Shown in pieces: positions 43,426 through 52,002 of a stretch of DNA of 64,000 nt. The position numbers and the translations under genes were made by a program. This DNA comes from Falsiroseomonas sp051433165 (lineage in GTDB: Bacteria > Pseudomonadota > Alphaproteobacteria > Acetobacterales > Acetobacteraceae): positions 110,892 to 174,891 of the forward strand of contig NZ_JBHMFS010000011.1 in NCBI RefSeq assembly GCF_051433165.1, read 5' to 3'. Every line of letters begins with the position of its first letter. The stretch's first letter is position 1. Under the pieces are notes generated by a model, which saw only the letters and a program-made list of their open reading frames with translations, was not told where the DNA came from and did no database searches.

Positions 43426-44495
43426 ACGGGGCCCATGGCTTGAAGGAGACCCCTGGCCCGGAGGGTGCGCTGGTGGCCGGTGCCTGGCTGGGGCCGGTGC
43501 TGGCGATGCTGGCCGGGCTGGCGCTGCTGGCCTTGCTGGGGGTGCAGGGAGAGTTCCTGTCCCTGCTGTTCGTGGTGGCCCTGTCCCTGCTCGCCGGCGC
43601 GCCGGCCGCGGTGCTGGCGGCGCGGCGTGGCCTGGTGGGATGGCCGTTGGGGCTGGCCAGCGGGGCCGCGGGCCTCGCCGCCTTCGCGCTGTTCCATGGG
43701 CTGGACGGGCTGCCGGTAGCGGAGGCGATGGCCGCCGCGCTGGCCAGCGCGGCGCTGGCGCTGCTGTGGGTCGGGCTGGGCGTCGCCGCCGGTTTCGGCC
43801 TGTCGCCGCTGGCGGGGCTGGCGCTGGGGGCGCTGGCGGCTGCGGTGCTGGCCTGGCTGGTCGGGGGTCTGGCGGGGGCCTTCGGGGGCCTGGCGCTGGG
43901 TGCGGCGCTGGCCGGCTTCCTGGCCGCCGCTCCGGCGGCCGCCAGCCCGGTGCGTCTGCGCCCGGGGGAGGCGCGGGCACTGGCGGTGCAGGCGCTGGCC
44001 GGCCTGGCGCTGGCGCTGGCGGTGCTGGCCGGGCCGTTCTCCGCCTATCTGCTGGGCGGGCCGGTGATGGCGGTGACGCTGGCGATGCTGGCCGCCCTGC
44101 CCGGGCTGCTGCTGCTCGCGGCCTCCCGCGGGATGGCGCCGCTGCCATTGGCCACCGGGCTGCTCGGGCTGCAGGCGCTGGCGGTGGCGCTGGGGCTGGT
44201 GGTCGGCGGGGCGCCCGCGGCGGCGGGATGGGTCTCGGTCGAGGCGCTGGGGGCCTACCGGCTGGCCCTGCTCGGCGCCGGCTTCCTGCCGGCCTTCGCG
44301 GCGCTGGTGGCGGCGCTGCTGGCGCGGCATGTGGTGGGCGCGGCGCTGGCGGCGCTGGTGCTGGCGGTGCTGTCGGCCGGGCTGGGGCCGCTGCTGGGGC
44401 TGGTGCAGCCGGGGCTCGCCGCGTTTGGCGCCCTGGGCGCGCCGGTGCTGGCCACCGGATTCGCCTTCTGGCTGCTGGCACGGGGAGAGGCGTGA
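43422..44495 (+). CDS. Polytopic membrane protein (about 12 helices)
   Basis: A 357-residue, very hydrophobic protein with about 12 predicted membrane helices and short loops. It sits where PelG would be expected in a pel cluster but lacks the PelG N-terminal signature (GIGFELR) and is shorter, so I do not name it. It is most simply read as a transporter or flippase-like component of the same membrane complex. It is coupled to its neighbours: ATGA overlap with the PelE-like gene and TGATG overlap with glpK. Confidence 0.6.
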   Translation: MNGAHGLKETPGPEGALVAGAWLGPVLAMLAGLALLALLGVQGEFLSLLFVVALSLLAGAPAAVLAARRGLVGWPLGLASGAAGLAAFALFHGLDGLPVAEAMAAALASAALALLWVGLGVAAGFGLSPLAGLALGALAAAVLAWLVGGLAGAFGGLALGAALAGFLAAAPAAASPVRLRPGEARALAVQALAGLALALAVLAGPFSAYLLGGPVMAVTLAMLAALPGLLLLAASRGMAPLPLATGLLGLQALAVALGLVVGGAPAAAGWVSVEALGAYRLALLGAGFLPAFAALVAALLARHVVGAALAALVLAVLSAGLGPLLGLVQPGLAAFGALGAPVLATGFAFWLLARGEA

Positions 44496-45976
44496 TGGAC
44501 CTGCTGCTGGCGATCGACCAGGGCACCACCTCCACCCGGTCCATCCTGCATGGGCCGGACCTCGCCCCGCGTGCCAGCGCGCAGCGGCCTCTGGCGCAGC
44601 ATTTTCCCGCGCCGGGCTGGGTGGAGCATGAGCCGGAGGAGATCTGGGCGGCGACGCTGGCCACCATGCGCGACGCGCTTGAGCAGGGTGGCGCGACGGC
44701 GAAGGATCTGGCCGGCATCGGCATCACCAACCAGCGCGAGACGACTTTGCTGTGGGACCGCCGCAGCGGGCGGGCGATTCACCGCGCCATCGTCTGGCAG
44801 GACCGCCGCACCGCCGCGCATTGCGCCCGGCTGGCGGCGGAAGGGGCCGGCGCGCTGATCGCGGAGCGCAGCGGGCTGCTGCCGGACCCCTATTTCTCCG
44901 CCACCAAGCTCGCCTGGCTGCTGGACAATGTGGGCGGCGCGCGGGCGGCGGCGGAACGCGGCGACCTCGCCTTCGGCACCGTGGACAGCTTCCTGCTGTG
45001 GCGGCTGACCGGCGGGCGGGTGCATGCGACGGATGCGACGAATGCGGCGCGGACCATGTTGTTCGACATCCGCCGTGGCTGCTGGGATGACGACCTGTTG
45101 CGTTTGTTTGGCATTCCGGCGGCGGTGCTGCCGGAGGTGCGGGACAATGCCGCCGAATTCGGCCAGACCGAGCCCGGGTTGCTCGGTGCGGCGGTGCCGG
45201 TGCGCGGCATGGCGGGGGACCAGCATGCGGCGATGCTCGGCCAGGCCTGCTTCGCGCCGGGCATGGTGAAATCCACCTATGGCACCGGCTGTTTTCTGCT
45301 GCTGAACACCGGGGATGTGGCGGTGCCGTCGCGGAACCGGCTGCTGACGACGCTGGCCTGGCAATTGGGCGGGCAGCGCACCTATGCGCTGGAAGGCGCC
45401 ATCTTCATCGCCGGCGCAGCGGTGCAATGGCTGCGGGACGGCCTCGGCATCATCCAGGATGCGGCCGAGAGCGGGCGGCTGGCGGCGCAGGCGGACCCGG
45501 CGCAGGCGGTGTATTTCGTGCCGGCCTTCACCGGCCTCGGCGCGCCGCATTGGGATGCGGCGGCGCGCGGCGCCATTTTCGGCCTGACCCGCAACACCGG
45601 CCCGGCCGAGATCTGCCGCGCGGCGCTGGAGGCGGTGGCCTTCCAGACGCGGGACCTGGTGGAGGCGATGCAGGCGGATTGGGGCGCGGCCGGGACCACC
45701 GTGCTCCGAGTGGATGGCGGCATGACCGCATCCGACTACGCCATGCAGGCGCTGGCCGACCTGCTCGGCGCGCCGGTGGACCGGCCGGAGGTGCAGGAGA
45801 CCACGGCGCTCGGCGCGGCCTATCTCGCGGGTCTCCAGGCCGGGCTGCTGCCGCCGCCCGGCCCGGCCGTGGCGCATTGGCGCCTTGATCGGCGCTTCCA
45901 GCCTTCCATGCCGCGCGCCGAGGCAGATCGGCGCCATGCCGGGTGGCAGGATGCGGTGCGCCGGGTGCTGACATGA
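44495..45976 (+). CDS. glpK: Glycerol kinase
   Basis: A 493-residue FGGY-family kinase making glycerol 3-phosphate. The N-terminal phosphate loop is AIDQGTTSTRSILHG; GITNQRETTLLWDRRSGRAI, GTVDSFLLWRLTGG and GMAGDQHAAMLGQACF follow, and the C-terminal signature is VDGGMTASDYAMQALAD. The start overlaps the upstream membrane protein stop (TGATG) with GGGAGAGG as ribosome site. No glpD, glpF or glpR is adjacent, so this copy is tied to an unusual operon. Confidence 0.93.
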   Translation: MDLLLAIDQGTTSTRSILHGPDLAPRASAQRPLAQHFPAPGWVEHEPEEIWAATLATMRDALEQGGATAKDLAGIGITNQRETTLLWDRRSGRAIHRAIVWQDRRTAAHCARLAAEGAGALIAERSGLLPDPYFSATKLAWLLDNVGGARAAAERGDLAFGTVDSFLLWRLTGGRVHATDATNAARTMLFDIRRGCWDDDLLRLFGIPAAVLPEVRDNAAEFGQTEPGLLGAAVPVRGMAGDQHAAMLGQACFAPGMVKSTYGTGCFLLLNTGDVAVPSRNRLLTTLAWQLGGQRTYALEGAIFIAGAAVQWLRDGLGIIQDAAESGRLAAQADPAQAVYFVPAFTGLGAPHWDAAARGAIFGLTRNTGPAEICRAALEAVAFQTRDLVEAMQADWGAAGTTVLRVDGGMTASDYAMQALADLLGAPVDRPEVQETTALGAAYLAGLQAGLLPPPGPAVAHWRLDRRFQPSMPRAEADRRHAGWQDAVRRVLT

Positions 45977-47151
45977 GCGTACTGGCCGAACTGGGCCTGG
46001 CCCCCGTCATCAATGCCGCCGGCACCGTCACGCGGCTTTCGGGCGGCATCCTGGCGCCGGAGGTCCGCGCCGCGATGGCCGAGGCCGCCAGCGCCTGCTT
46101 CGACATGCTGGAGGTGCAGGCGGCGGCCAGCCGGGAGATCGTGGCGGCGACGGGCGCGGAGGCCGGCATCGTGACGGGTGGCGCCTCCGCCGCGCTGCTG
46201 CTGGGCGCGGCCGCCTGCCTGGCGGGGTTGGACCCGGTGGCGATGAACGCGCTGCCGGAGGCCGGCGCGCGCTGCGAATTCATCATCAGCCGCAGCCAGC
46301 GCAACATGTATGACCGGGCGCTGGAGGTGGCCGGCGGGCGCATCGTCGAGGTCGGCATCCCGGACCGGTTCTCCGGCGCCGGGGTACGTGATGCCTCGGT
46401 GGGGGAGGTCGCGGCGGCGATCGGGCCGCGCACGGCGGCGGTGTTCTGGGTGGCGCAGCCCTGGTCGGAGCCGTCGCTGGCGGAGGTGGTGCGCGTGGCG
46501 CATGCGGCCGGCGTGCCGGTGCTGGTGGATGCCGCGGCGCAGTTGCCGCCCATCGCCAACCTGTCCGGCTTCCTGGAAGCCGGTGCGGACCTCGTCGCGT
46601 TTTCCGGCGGCAAGGCGATCGGCGGGCCGCAGGCCAGCGGCATCCTCGCCGGGCGGCGGCCGCTGGTGGCCAGCGCGCTGTTGCAGATGCTGGATCTGGA
46701 CGTGCCGGACGCGCAGTTCCGCCTGCCACCGGAATTCGCCGGCAATACCGCGCTGCCCTTCCTGCCGCGACACGGCATCGGCCGGTCCTGCAAGGCGGGG
46801 AAGGAGGAGGTGGTGGGCCTGCTGGTCGCGCTGCGCCGCTTCGTGGCCGAGGGCGATGCCGCGCGTCAGGCCCGGATGCTGGCGCGGTTGCGGGCGGTGG
46901 GCGCGGCGATGGGTGAAGTGCCCGCCGAGATCGCGGATGGCCCGACGCCGCTGCTTCTGCTGCGCTGCCAGGATGCGGCGCAGGCCGCGCAGGTGGAAGC
47001 GGCGTTGCGGGCGCGGCGGGTGCATGTGAACCAGGGGCGGATGCGGGAAGGTGTGTTGGTGGTGCATCCGGCGGCGCTGGCGGAGGCGGATCTGGTGCCG
47101 CTCGGCCAGGCGCTGGCGGCGGCCTTCGCCTCCGCCAATAAAGCCGGATAG
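45973..47151 (+). CDS. SelA-like PLP-dependent enzyme (COG1921)
   Basis: A 392-residue fold-type I PLP enzyme related to L-seryl-tRNA(Sec) selenium transferase. The PLP lysine is in FSGGKAIGGPQASG, preceded by VLVDAAAQLPP with the PLP-binding Asp; VTGGASAALLLGAAACLAG is the phosphate-binding region. Members outside selenocysteine biosynthesis include D-glucosaminate-6-phosphate ammonia-lyase (DgaE) and similar sugar-acid or amino-acid lyases. No selB, selD or tRNA-Sec is visible here, so a metabolic lyase is more likely. It is translationally coupled to glpK (ATGA). Confidence 0.75.
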   Translation: MSVLAELGLAPVINAAGTVTRLSGGILAPEVRAAMAEAASACFDMLEVQAAASREIVAATGAEAGIVTGGASAALLLGAAACLAGLDPVAMNALPEAGARCEFIISRSQRNMYDRALEVAGGRIVEVGIPDRFSGAGVRDASVGEVAAAIGPRTAAVFWVAQPWSEPSLAEVVRVAHAAGVPVLVDAAAQLPPIANLSGFLEAGADLVAFSGGKAIGGPQASGILAGRRPLVASALLQMLDLDVPDAQFRLPPEFAGNTALPFLPRHGIGRSCKAGKEEVVGLLVALRRFVAEGDAARQARMLARLRAVGAAMGEVPAEIADGPTPLLLLRCQDAAQAAQVEAALRARRVHVNQGRMREGVLVVHPAALAEADLVPLGQALAAAFASANKAG

Positions 47152-47184
47152 GATGCGCGGATGACACGCTGGGAGAGCTTCGCC

Positions 47185-47823
47185 ATGCGGCCTGCCTTGT
47201 TCGCACTTGTGGCCCTGGCGCTCACCGGCTGTGCGGAGCTGCGCCAGCCACCGGCTGCCACCCGCCTTCCGGCCGTGCTCGGCGCCGGCAGCGCGGACCC
47301 GCTGCGCGATGCGGTGGGGCAGGCGGCGCTAGCCTACGCCGATGGCGGGCGGTCCTTGAACAACGACCCGGCCGCCATGGCCCGCGCCGCGGCGCAGGTG
47401 GAGCTGGTGACGGCGGAATTCATGCGCGACCTGCGCTGGGCGCCACTGCCCGCCGGCGTGGTGTTCGAGCTGCGCGGCGCCCGGGTGGAGGGCCGCGCCG
47501 CGCTCGGCATCCGCGCCGGCGCCGATCCGGATGCGGTGGTGCGGGCGCTGGCGGCCGCCCATGTCGCGCTGGCCCGCGGCGACCGGGCGGCGGCCGAAGC
47601 GGCGCTGAGCCCGGCGCTGTTCGAGCCGGGCGGGGCGGGCACGCTGGCCTTCCTCAGCCGCCCCGGCCCGCTGCCGCAGGGCCGCATCGCGACATCATTG
47701 GCCCGGGACGAGGTGGACCGCCTGGCGCGCAGCCGCGTCGGCGGGCTGACCGGGGCGCTGGACCCGCAGGCCGGCTGGGTGAACCCGGAGCCGGGGCGGG
47801 GCCTGGGGATCGGGCCGCGCTGA
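47185..47823 (+). CDS. Hypothetical lipoprotein
   Basis: A 212-residue protein with a classic lipoprotein signal MRPALFALVALALTGC. The mature part is alanine-rich and helical (AAMARAAAQVELVTAEFMRD). I do not recognise a family. ATG at 47185 has GGGAG nine bases upstream; ATG at 47161 would add eight residues. It is the last gene of the operon that starts with the PelD-like receptor, 33 bases after the SelA-like gene. Confidence 0.6.
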   Translation: MRPALFALVALALTGCAELRQPPAATRLPAVLGAGSADPLRDAVGQAALAYADGGRSLNNDPAAMARAAAQVELVTAEFMRDLRWAPLPAGVVFELRGARVEGRAALGIRAGADPDAVVRALAAAHVALARGDRAAAEAALSPALFEPGGAGTLAFLSRPGPLPQGRIATSLARDEVDRLARSRVGGLTGALDPQAGWVNPEPGRGLGIGPR

Positions 47824-47834
47824 GGGCTGGCCCT

Positions 47835-47872
47835 GACCATGATGCGTTCACCTTCGTTCACGCATCATGGTC
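47835..47872 (+). terminator. 13-bp hairpin after the lipoprotein gene
   Basis: GACCATGATGCGT (47835-47847) and its perfect reverse complement (47860-47872) flank a 12-base loop, followed by CGGCTTTGTTTGG, a weak T-rich tail. It lies 12 bases after the stop of the operon's last gene, so it is probably its terminator. Confidence 0.6.
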
Positions 47873-47890
47873 CGGCTTTGTTTGGTCGCG

Positions 47891-48033
47891 TGATACCAAA
47901 TCCCGCGGATCGTGACCGATCCGCCCTCAAACGCCGGCGCTCCGCTTGGCTACGCGCCACCTGGCGCGGCGCCCATTCGGGCGCTCGCCCGCCTGTGGCG
48001 GGCGCAGGTCGCGACCAATGGGATCTGGTATGA
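47891..48033. repeat. MITE-like element with terminal inverted repeats (copy B)
   Basis: About 140 bases bounded by ATACCAAATCCC (47893-47904) and GGGATCTGGTAT (48020-48031), which are inverted with 11 of 12 matches; weaker complementarity continues inward (13 of 18). Internal blocks CGCCGGCGCTCCGCTTG (47932-47948), CCCATTCGGGCG and GCGACCAATGGGATCTGGT recur in copy A near 25.1 kb. It has no coding capacity, and lies between the lipoprotein gene and the end of phaC. Confidence 0.7.
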
Positions 48034-48072
48034 TTCAGACTTTTCGGTGAGTCCACCTCAAGTCATCACGCC

Positions 48073-49971
48073 TCAGTCCTTCGCCATCACCGTCACATAG
48101 CTGCCCGGCGCATCGCCCAGCCCGGGATCGGCGGGCTTGCGGGCGGGGACCATGGTCTTGTCCTGCGCCAGCACCCAGCGCTGCCAATCCGGCCACCAGG
48201 ACCCGGCGAGTTCGGTGGCGCCCTGGAACCACTCATCCGGGTCCGCCGGCAGGCTGGTGTTCACCCAGTGGCTGTATTTTCCTGAATCGGGTGGGTTCAC
48301 CACGCCGGCGATGTGGCCGGAGGCGGCGAGCACGAAGCGGGTTTTGCCGCCATAGATCTGCGTGCCGCGATAGGTGGATTTCCACGGCGCTATGTGGTCC
48401 TCCCGCGTCGAGATCAGGTAGCTCGGCACCTTGATCTTCCGCAGGTCGATCTTCACGCCGTCCAGCTCGATGGCGCCCGGCTTCACCAGGTCGTTCTGCT
48501 GGTACATCCGCCGCAGGTAGAAGCTGTGCATCTTCGCCGGCATGCGGGTGCTGTCGTCGTTCCAGTAGAGCAGGTCGAAAGGGAATGGCTCCTGCCCCAT
48601 AAGGTAGTTGTTCACCACGAAGGACCAGATCAGGTCGTTGGCGCGCAGCATGTTGAAAGTGGTCGCCATCTCCCGGCCTTCGAGGAAGCCCTTCTTGGAC
48701 ATCTTCTCCTCGATGCCCAGAAGCTGTTCCTCATCGATGAAGACGCCGAGTTCGCCGGCCTCCTCGAAATCCGTCATGGTGACGAAGTAGGTCGCGGATT
48801 TGATCCGCGTGTCCTTCTTCGCCGCCATATGGGCCAGGGTGCAGGACAGCAGCGTGCCGCCCAGGCAGTAGCCGATGGCGTTGACGGATTTCTCGCCCGT
48901 TGCCGCCTCGATCGCATCGAGCGCCGCATAGGGGCCTTCGCGCATGTAGTCCTCGAACCCCTTCTCCGTGAGGTTCTCATCCGGGTTGACCCAGGAGACG
49001 ACGAAGACGGTGTGGCCCTGCTCGACGGCCCATTTGATGAAGCTGTTCTTCGGGCGGAGGTCGAGGATGTAGAATTTGTTGATCCAGGGCGGCAGGATCA
49101 GCAGCGGCCGCTTCAGCACCTGCTCGGTCGCCGGCGTGTACTGGATCAGCTCCATCAGCGCGTTGCGGTGGACCACCTTGCCGGGCGTGACCGCGATGTT
49201 GGCGCCGACCTTGAACTTGCTGTCGTCGGTCATGCGGATGCGGAGGTTGCCCTTGCCGCGTTCCAGATCGGCCAGCAGGTTGGACAGGCCCTTCAGCAGG
49301 TTCTCCCCGCCGGTTTCCGCCGTGCGGCGCAGCACTTCCGGATTGGTCATCAGGAAGTTGGACGGGCTCATCGCATCGACGAATTGCCGCGTGTAGAAAT
49401 CCACCTTCTGCGCCGTCTTGTTGTCCAGCCCCTCCGCCCCCTGCACCACATTGGTGAAGTAGCGGGCGGAGAGCAGGTAGGATTGGCGGATGAAGTCGAA
49501 GACCTCGTTTTCGCGCCACGCATCATCCTTGAAGCGCTTGTCGCCCTTGACTTCCTCGATCACCGGCGGCGTGGGGTCGCCCATCATGCGGCGCGCGGTG
49601 TTCTGCCAAAGGGTCAGGTAGTCCTGCCAGAAGCCGATCTGCGCCTGCATCAGCCGCGCCGGGTTGGCCATCAGCCGCGTCGTCATGTCGATGAAGGCGG
49701 AGCCGATATGCAGCGGGTCCGGGCTGCTCGCCGGTGCGCCCTCCGCCTGGCGCTTCAGGAAATCGGCAACGATGCGCTGCCCGCGCTCTGCCACATCGGC
49801 CATGGTGCGGCTGACCAGGGCGGGGTCCGGCAGGCGGAAGCTGGCCGTATCGGAAGCATCCGGCCGGGCCTGTGGCGTGGCAGCGCCGCCCGCCGGGGCT
49901 TCACCGCCCTTCGCCCCGCCCACCTTGGCTTCACCCGTCTTGGTTTCGCCCGCACCTGAATCCTGCGCCAT
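48073..49971 (-). CDS. phaC: Class I poly(3-hydroxyalkanoate) synthase
   Basis: A 632-residue PHA synthase polymerising (R)-3-hydroxyacyl-CoA into storage granules. The lipase-like box is GYCLGGTLL with catalytic Cys369; Asp525 (STREDHIAPW) and His553 (ASGHIAGVVNPP) complete the triad. The first about 45 residues are a low-complexity Gly/Ala/Lys/Glu stretch with GEAKVGGAKGGEAPAGGA-like repeats. ATG at 49971 has GGGGAA upstream. No phaA, phaB or phasin gene is adjacent. Confidence 0.95.
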   Translation of the reverse strand: MAQDSGAGETKTGEAKVGGAKGGEAPAGGAATPQARPDASDTASFRLPDPALVSRTMADVAERGQRIVADFLKRQAEGAPASSPDPLHIGSAFIDMTTRLMANPARLMQAQIGFWQDYLTLWQNTARRMMGDPTPPVIEEVKGDKRFKDDAWRENEVFDFIRQSYLLSARYFTNVVQGAEGLDNKTAQKVDFYTRQFVDAMSPSNFLMTNPEVLRRTAETGGENLLKGLSNLLADLERGKGNLRIRMTDDSKFKVGANIAVTPGKVVHRNALMELIQYTPATEQVLKRPLLILPPWINKFYILDLRPKNSFIKWAVEQGHTVFVVSWVNPDENLTEKGFEDYMREGPYAALDAIEAATGEKSVNAIGYCLGGTLLSCTLAHMAAKKDTRIKSATYFVTMTDFEEAGELGVFIDEEQLLGIEEKMSKKGFLEGREMATTFNMLRANDLIWSFVVNNYLMGQEPFPFDLLYWNDDSTRMPAKMHSFYLRRMYQQNDLVKPGAIELDGVKIDLRKIKVPSYLISTREDHIAPWKSTYRGTQIYGGKTRFVLAASGHIAGVVNPPDSGKYSHWVNTSLPADPDEWFQGATELAGSWWPDWQRWVLAQDKTMVPARKPADPGLGDAPGSYVTVMAKD

Positions 49972-50151
49972 GCGCCCGCATTCCCCTGAATTCGCCGCCC
50001 GTCGCCCGCTTGGGTGAGTCTTCCCGCCTAACCCTCGCCTTGGTGCTTTCGCCGGCTGGTGGTTCGGGGTAACCCTCGGCGCGCGAAGGATTGGGAAGCC
50101 ATGCACCCGCGCGTCGGACGCCACGGGAAACATTGTGAGGGTAAAGGCCGG

Positions 50152-50721
50152 ATGCCGGGTGATCAAGCGCGCCCCGCAGCGGTCCTGGCCGGTGCCCTGC
50201 TGCTGGCCGGCTGCGCCGGTGGCGTGCCGCAGGATATCGATCCGCGCTATTGGTGGCGCAATGTCAGCGGCGGCTATCTGGACGGGCGGGAACCGCCGCC
50301 GGGCCGCGATGCGCCCTACCCCAACCTGGCCACCGTGCCGGCCCGGCCCGTACCGCCGACCGCGGCGGAGCGGGCGGCGCTGACCGCCGCACTGGCCGCG
50401 GACCGTGACGGGTCGCTTACCGCAAGGACAGGCACGGCGGCACCCGTGACCACCGGTACCCAGCCGCCGGCGCCACCCATCCTGGCCGCCGTGCCCAGGA
50501 TCCGGCTAGAGCCGGTGCCCGAGCCGGCCGCCCCGGCTGTCGCGGCACCCTCGTTTCCCGCCACGCCGGCGCCGGCCACCTCCGCCGCGCAACCCGCCCC
50601 GGCCCCCTTGCCGCAAGCCGCCCCGCCGCCGCTATCCGGCCCGCCGCCGGCGCCGATGGGGGACCTGCTGGCGCCGCCGCCGCCGCCGGGCGCGGATCTG
50701 CTGGCGCCTCGCGGCAACTGA
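50152..50721 (+). CDS. Proline-rich hypothetical lipoprotein
   Basis: A 189-residue protein with signal AVLAGALLLAGC (acylated Cys) followed by a compact N-terminal part (DIDPRYWWRNVSGGYLDGRE) and about 110 residues of Pro/Ala-rich sequence ending in LLAPPPPPGADLLAPRGN. The Pro-rich tail suggests a periplasm-spanning linker. No family recognised. It is divergent from phaC; the 180 bases between them show no clear promoter. It ends 47 bases before the aminotransferase gene. Confidence 0.6.
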   Translation: MPGDQARPAAVLAGALLLAGCAGGVPQDIDPRYWWRNVSGGYLDGREPPPGRDAPYPNLATVPARPVPPTAAERAALTAALAADRDGSLTARTGTAAPVTTGTQPPAPPILAAVPRIRLEPVPEPAAPAVAAPSFPATPAPATSAAQPAPAPLPQAAPPPLSGPPPAPMGDLLAPPPPPGADLLAPRGN

Positions 50722-50768
50722 ACCCTTCCGCTATCCTGACTCCCCTTTACCCCACGGACCCGACGCAT

Positions 50769-51980
50769 ATGACTGAGGAGTTCCACCGCATCCGGCGCCT
50801 GCCGCCCTACGTCTTCGCCGAGGTGAACTCGGCCAAGGCCAAGGCGCGCGCAGCCGCCGAGGACATCGTGGATCTTGGCATGGGCAACCCGGATTGCCCG
50901 ACGCCGCCGCATATCGTCGCCAAGCTGGTGGAGGCGGTGGCCGACCCGCGCACGCATCGCTACAGCGCGTCCAGGGGCATCCCCGGGCTGCGCAAGGCGC
51001 TGGCCGGCTATTACGACCGCCGCTTCAAGGTGAAGCTGGATCCGGAGACGGAGGTGGTCGCCACGCTCGGTTCCAAGGAAGGGCTGGCCAATCTGGCGGC
51101 CGCCATCACCTCGCCGGGCGATACCATCCTGGTGCCGAACCCGTCCTACCCGATCCATCAATTCGGCTTCGTGCTGGCCGGCGCTTCGGTGCGGTCGATT
51201 CCCTGCACGCCGGATGACGAGATGTTGGCGGCGCTGGATCGCGCCGTGCGGCATTCGGTGCCGAAGCCCACGGCGCTGATCGTGAATTTCCCGTCGAACC
51301 CGACGGCGATGCTGGCCGATCTTTATTTCTACAGGCAGATCGTCGATTTCGCGCGCAAGCATGAGATCTTCATCCTGTCCGATCTCGCCTACGCGGAAAT
51401 CTATTTCGGCAGCAACGTGCCGCCTTCCATCCTGGAAGTGCCGGGGGCGAAGGATGTGGCGGTGGAATTCACCTCCATGTCGAAGACCTACAACATGCCG
51501 GGCTGGCGCATGGGCTTCGCTGCTGGCAACCCGCGGTTGGTCTCGGCGCTGACGCGGGTGAAGTCGTATCTCGATTACGGCGCCTTCGCGCCAATCCAGA
51601 TCGCCGCCGCCGCCGCGCTGAACGGGCCGCAGGATTGCGTGCAGGAGATGCGCGACCTGTACCGCGAACGCCGCGACGTGATGGTGAAGGGCCTGGCTTC
51701 TGCCGGGTGGCAGGTGCCCTCGCCGGAGGGGTCCATGTTCCTCTGGGCGCCGATTCCGGACCGCTTCAAACATCTGGGTTCGGTGGACTTTTCGAAGCTG
51801 CTGCTGGCCAAGGCGAAGGTCGCCGTGGCGCCCGGCATCGGCTTCGGCGAGCATGGCGACGGCCATGTCCGCATCGCCCTGGTGGAGAACAGCCAGCGCA
51901 TTCGCCAGGCGATGCGCGGCATCAAGACCTTCCTGACCGCCGACAATGCCGGTCCGGTCGAGACCCCCGACGCAGCCTGA
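50769..51980 (+). CDS. Class I/II aminotransferase (AlaC / LL-diaminopimelate aminotransferase-like)
   Basis: A 403-residue fold-type I aminotransferase. Family features: DLGMGNPDCPTPPHIV, HRYSASRGIPGLRKALAGYY, NFPSNPTA, LSDLAYAEIYF and the PLP lysine in SMSKTYNMPGWRMGF. The subgroup includes E. coli AlaC (glutamate-pyruvate transamination) and DapL-like proteins; sequence alone does not settle the substrate. It lies directly before hom, an order common in Alphaproteobacteria, which hints at aspartate-family amino-acid metabolism. Confidence 0.85.
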   Translation: MTEEFHRIRRLPPYVFAEVNSAKAKARAAAEDIVDLGMGNPDCPTPPHIVAKLVEAVADPRTHRYSASRGIPGLRKALAGYYDRRFKVKLDPETEVVATLGSKEGLANLAAAITSPGDTILVPNPSYPIHQFGFVLAGASVRSIPCTPDDEMLAALDRAVRHSVPKPTALIVNFPSNPTAMLADLYFYRQIVDFARKHEIFILSDLAYAEIYFGSNVPPSILEVPGAKDVAVEFTSMSKTYNMPGWRMGFAAGNPRLVSALTRVKSYLDYGAFAPIQIAAAAALNGPQDCVQEMRDLYRERRDVMVKGLASAGWQVPSPEGSMFLWAPIPDRFKHLGSVDFSKLLLAKAKVAVAPGIGFGEHGDGHVRIALVENSQRIRQAMRGIKTFLTADNAGPVETPDAA

Positions 51981-52002
51981 TTTCTCGATTGGATATCTGC
52001 AC

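Noticed and set aside
43422..44495. PelG identity for the roughly 12-helix protein
   Set aside because: It lacks the conserved PelG N-terminus and is about 100 residues shorter. Position alone was not considered enough.
45973..47151. Selenocysteine biosynthesis role for the SelA-like protein
   Set aside because: No selB, selD or tRNA-Sec is visible, and the glpK coupling favours a metabolic lyase.
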